Below are positions 60,768-64,000 of a stretch of DNA of 64,000 bases, piece after piece. The DNA comes from Phytophthora colocasiae (taxonomy: Eukaryota > Oomycota > Peronosporomycetes > Peronosporales > Peronosporaceae), in the NCBI GenBank assembly GCA_018806915.1, contig JAGKQI010000009.1:372001-436000 (forward strand), written 5' to 3'. A program made the position numbers and the translations under genes. How positions within the stretch are numbered: the first letter of the stretch is position 1; the number at the start of each line of letters is the position of its first letter. Below the pieces are notes generated by a model that was not told the origin of the DNA, ran no database searches, and was given only the letters and a program-made list of their open reading frames with translations.

Positions 60768-60850
60768 GGCCTGGTAAGGCCCGATGCCATCGGCATCCAG
60801 TGACGGTCCATGACCGGCGTCACTCGGCGGAGTACCGCCCCACAGGGGTT
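60463..60850 (-). repeat. 93-bp tandem repeat in gypsy 2 pol
   Basis: GGAGTACGTGCCGCCGCACA-type units start at 60463, 60556, 60649 and 60742 (period 93) with a diverged fifth at 60829. In the pol frame each encodes 31 residues like ARTPSS--GR-PS-SLSVTDTG. It lies in the protease-RT spacer, as the hairpin series does in gypsy 1. Confidence 0.85.
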
Positions 60851-61450
60851 ACGTGAGCTTTGCCCACACGTTGACTCACTGTCAACCAGCGCTACGCGCT
60901 CAACAGGACTGCGGTTCTCGCACTCGGTGCTGCCCACCAACTCGGACACACCGACTTCCAGCATCATAGCCGACTCGGCTCGATGCTCGCGCCAATAGCG
61001 CTTCTGCTTCCTAGCAGAGGTGGGTTCATGACTCGCCAAAGCTCCACTAGGAGAGAAGTGCGTAGCACCTAAGGTCTTCGACCTCCAATCAATCCATGGC
61101 TCGTGGCGCTCCAGCCACGCCATGCCAAGGATGAGGTCGTACCTCGAATCCAGGTCTAGGACCAAGCAGCGTTCCACGCTATCGAAGTCCAAGAACTTCA
61201 GCCGCAGGTCCATGGGGACCTTGGCCACCGTGACACGGACGCCCGTCGCTAGACGGACTGTGACGGTGTCACCTCTTCGCGCTCGAAGCGCCTCAGCATA
61301 TTGCTGACTACCCTCAACGGTGGAGCGTCTGACATAGTTGCCAGACGCCCCCGAATCGATCAACACGATCCACGGCTTCTCAAAGCCCTTCACGTCCACC
61401 TGGACGACCAGCAAGCCCTGCTTGCTCACACGTTCCGTGTTCAAGAGCAC
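60764..61450 (-). CDS. Gypsy 2 Pol, protease part
   Basis: Aspartic protease with IVLIDSGASGNYV and LGMAWLERHEPWIDW. The frame ends at 60764; a break near 60840 separates it from the repeat and RT frame. No ATG is needed since it is made as part of Pol. Confidence 0.8.
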   Translation of the reverse strand: MLLNTERVSKQGLLVVQVDVKGFEKPWIVLIDSGASGNYVRRSTVEGSQQYAEALRARRGDTVTVRLATGVRVTVAKVPMDLRLKFLDFDSVERCLVLDLDSRYDLILGMAWLERHEPWIDWRSKTLGATHFSPSGALASHEPTSARKQKRYWREHRAESAMMLEVGVSELVGSTECENRSPVERVALVDSESTCGQSSRNPCGAVLRRVTPVMDRHWMPMASGLTRP

Positions 61451-61481
61451 GGAGCTCTTCGGGGCTGAGCCTCAGTGCCTC

Positions 61482-62487
61482 TCACGCACTGCAGAACTCA
61501 GTTCTTCCCCGGTAGACCGCTCCGCGTCCACTGGGAGCCAGCGTTTCCCTGGGCAGAGCCCAAAGCGGGACCCGCGGCAGGGTTGCGGCCATTCTGGCCG
61601 CCTGCTCTTTGCGCAGAGGGCAGTTGGGCCTCAGGTGTGAGGGACTGCCGCATGTATAGCACCGGCGGGTGCTCATACGCTGCACCGCAGCTCGTAGCTC
61701 TGCTACCTCATCTTCAGCATAGCTGAGGTCCATGGGCTCAGGTCCACCGGACCCTGTGCTGCTAGCACCGACCCTCGACAACTTAAAGTTGTGTTCGGCA
61801 TTCAATGCCACGCTGACAGCATCTTCGAAGCGGTGGGGGTTCTGACGGAATGTCTCCGTCCTGGCCACGCCAGCTCGTAAGCCTTCCATGAAGACGGTCA
61901 CGGCGACCACCTCAGGTAGAGGGTCGGCAGCCATGCCAGCAATGAGCGTGCGCAGCTCTTGGACATAGTCCACCAGATCCTTCTTGCCCTGGCGACAAGC
62001 AAGGAAGCGTGACCGCACGCGATACGCCTGGTTAGGCGGAGCAAACACTTGCGTGAGCTTGGCCTTTAGCTCGCCCCATGTGGGGAAGGCCGCTTCCACC
62101 GACGTCCCAGACGTCAAGGCCCATTCTCGCGCTCTTCCTTCGAGCTTAGAGATGGCAAACGCCACGCGTTGACCCTAGGGCGGCCCCCATGACCATTTCG
62201 ACCTCTCGGGTCCACAACAGGAGGTTCTCCCCTTCCTTCCCGTGGAAGGTCTTCACGCTGAGCGTGACGGGCTTAGCTCTCGGAGCAGGGGTAACCCCTT
62301 TTAAATTCCGCTGAATGTGCTCGACGAGAGCGTTTTCGTACGAGGCAAATGCCTCGAGGCGCGCGTTAACGGCCTCCGGCCCTTGGGACGCAAGGTGCGC
62401 CGTACCTTCCGGGCCCAGCAAGGACGTAAGCTTGTTAAGCGTGTCCCGCTGACTCGGAGTCAAGTGAGCGTAAGCTTCTGGCTCCAT
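61482..62487 (-). pseudogene. Gypsy 2 Gag, frameshifted
   Basis: The ATG at 62487 ([13 protein letters not shown]) opens a frame to 62146 which ends in a stop; the homologous reading ([17 protein letters not shown]) goes on in another frame to 61482 with a CCHC knuckle (CYTCGSPSHLRPNC). The break lies near 62170, about two bases missing or one extra. Confidence 0.8.
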
Positions 62488-62544
62488 TCTCACAGAGAAA
62501 CAGTCTTCAACTCAGGAGTTGGATTGACTACAAGTGCTACCAGA

Positions 62545-62960
62545 TGCAGCGGGGCTGCGTAGGTGTGCACGGTACAGAGGAAGTTTAGTTGACTCGTAGA
62601 GTCCTGCTTGCAAGGCACTAGCCTTCGGTTCTATACCAAGTAGTCCACTAAATACGGGACTCACAGAGTCAGTGTCCCTATAACAAAGGACTAACACTAA
62701 CTATGTAAAATGCAAACTGATTTTTATTGACTTTATTGCCCTAATCCTAAATGTAACGGATTTAGTATCTAGCATACTAAATCCTAATCAAAATGCAACG
62801 TGAGGCTCTGAGGCCATCTACGTATCTACTCGTGTGTGCCACACCATTATGTACCCACATAAATGTATCCATGAGTGTCACACATCATTGTGTACCCACA
62901 TAAATGTATCCACGTGTGTCACACACCAACGAGAAACATTCGTGTAACATCCCCGTTACA
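62545..62960 (-). repeat. 5' LTR of gypsy 2
   Basis: 416 bp. Inside it on the minus strand the sequence continues CTGGTAGCACTTGTAG, almost the same as in gypsy 1 and probably the primer-binding region. Confidence 0.95.
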
Positions 62961-62965
62961 ACATC

Positions 62966-63756
62966 TCCTTGCTCAGTACCATCCGCCAACAATACAGCAA
63001 CTGTCAGCGGAATCGACATTATCATTAACTAATTGCCAGCCACACACTACCTAGACAACCTTGTTGATCATGCTGACACCGAGGTCCAAGTGTTTCAAGC
63101 AGAAGATCTACTTCTTGTTCTTAGCCTTCACAGCATACACAGCCGTCGTTGAGCAGATGGCAAATGCATCCACTTTCCTGTCACTGAACACAGCGAACGC
63201 ATTCGTGGTGACGGTAACCCCGTAACCACAGCCTCCACCACGACGATTTCCAAGTCATTGAGGGCGTGAGTGGCTTATACGGGCCATCTTCGCTGTTGTA
63301 TACCAACCAGATGACGACGCAGGTGAGTATTAGACTCTGCGCGTACATTTTGCCGTTGTTGCCTCCCCTCCCGCTCTAATGGGATCCGTGAACTCACTAG
63401 ACCGTTGTGTAATCAAACTGCTTCCGCACGATTATTCTTTAAATCAAAATAGTGACAGAATGATGGCTGTCGACGGGTTGGCAGGTCGACGTCGCTCGAT
63501 GACTGTGGGACGTCAGGACGTCATCTGAGTCGACACCGCGAAGTCGACAGCTCTACACAATTTGCATGATATGCACAGTTCACAGTTCTTCGGCCCCTGC
63601 TCACCTATCCAAAGCAATCCGATACTTCAAAAGTATTCTTCGTGCTACAGCAAGATACGTATTAATTGAGTTCACTTACAGCAGCGAAATACTAACAGTA
63701 ATTCCTCTGGTTGCCCAAATTAAATAAACTCTTTGACAATTACTGTCGGAGTTAAT
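62966..63756. other. Right interior of MULE-2
   Basis: Continuation of the captured fragment for about 20 codons, then a 51-codon plus-strand ORF (63070-63225) with a hydrophobic stretch (YFLFLAFTAYTAVV) and no known domain. A GTCGAC/GACGTC-rich stretch at 63470-63550 has short inverted repeats. Nothing else recognised. Confidence 0.4.
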
Positions 63757-63871
63757 TCATTTGAGATAAAATAAAATTTTGTGTTTACTATTTTTATTTT
63801 GGTCGACACATATGATTTTTTGGTACCTCGAGCTCCGTAACCTCGAGCTCCATAGATTTTCCCGTTCTTAG

Positions 63872-64000
63872 CGGCCCTACACTCGCCATTCTGCCAGGTT
63901 TCCCTTGTACTTTTTTCCCGCCAATTTTTTGTACTCGGAATTCTGCCATTGTACTTGGAATTCTACCGATGTGAACTCGGGTTTCGGCCGGCGCTGGCGG
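63872..64000. other. Right flank of MULE-2, window end
   Basis: 129 nt with two similar GGAATTCT-CCA blocks (63937, 63958). No gene seen. Confidence 0.3.

Larger units (their letters stand above)
55396..62960 (-). mobile_element. Gypsy chromovirus 2
   Basis: 7565 bp on the minus strand. LTRs are 55396-55811 (3') and 62545-62960 (5'), 416 bp each, flanked by ACATC (55391-55395, 62961-62965). Both begin TGTAACGGGG on the coding strand like gypsy 1. A purine tract (TGGGGGAGAG on the minus strand, 55812-55821) precedes the 3' LTR. The proteins closely resemble those of gypsy 1 in RT, integrase and chromodomain. No hairpin tiling is seen here. Confidence 0.95.
53862..63863. mobile_element. MULE-like element (MULE-2) with 107-bp TIRs
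   Basis: Ends 53862-53968 and 63757-63863 are inverted repeats of 107 bp with one mismatch seen; GTTCTTAG flanks both (53854-53861, 63864-63871). Each TIR contains a doubled GGAGCTCGAGGT motif. 8-bp duplications and long TIRs suit MULEs, and the left interior holds a MULE-type transposase start. The 7.6-kb gypsy 2 is nested inside; without it the element is about 2.4 kb. Confidence 0.85.

Overview
The window looks like a Phytophthora-type oomycete genome. It carries RxLR-dEER secreted effectors with tandem WY/LWY repeats, short GT-AG introns (59-86 nt), oomycete-style initiator elements, TKL-type kinases, a single-exon Argonaute, and Ty3/gypsy, piggyBac and Mutator-like elements typical of that lineage. 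The species is not named because nothing here fixes it.

Gene-rich half (1-28205). Three tandem TKL kinase genes (1-6149) come first; the third is intact and the first two are broken by short deletions in catalytic motifs. They are followed by a two-SANT Myb-like protein, a 1851-residue armadillo-repeat protein, a cystathionine gamma-synthase-like PLP enzyme (divergent from the armadillo gene), a four-exon FAM161-like centriole/cilium protein and a mitochondrial carrier (convergent, 66 nt apart). Then come two decayed tandem copies of an unrecognised family, two small secreted dEER proteins with a shared C-terminal motif, a transposase scrap and an Argonaute with an intact DEDH set.

Effector and transposon half (28206-64000). 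Four tandem paralogous RxLR-LWY effectors occupy 31187-52912, and transposons hit each in a different way. Copy 1 is intact but a 348-bp MITE sits between its initiator and its ATG. Copy 2 carries a 307-bp solo-LTR-like insertion. Copy 3 holds a 2.2-kb MULE (9-bp duplication) inside the frame and an 11.7-kb piggyBac whose TTAA includes the stop codon; that piggyBac is split by an 8.3-kb gypsy chromovirus. Copy 4 is decayed. Beyond it lie a small TIR element and a 10-kb MULE-like element with 107-bp inverted repeats, which contains a second gypsy chromovirus on the minus strand.

Most unusual observation. The gypsy element at 41161-49450 is tiled from end to end, in LTRs, gag, pol and an antisense ORF, with short perfect hairpins (arms mostly 7-12 bp, loops 0-9 nt, roughly every 30-40 nt). 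The related chromovirus at 55396-62960 encodes similar proteins without this pattern, so the hairpins must sit largely at synonymous or freely changeable sites. The same element has a canonical -1 frameshift signal at the gag/pol overlap and a 515-codon antisense ORF.

All calls rest on reading the sequence by eye; no database search was run. Where a start is given, the first in-frame ATG was preferred over TTG/GTG, which are not expected starts in this organism.
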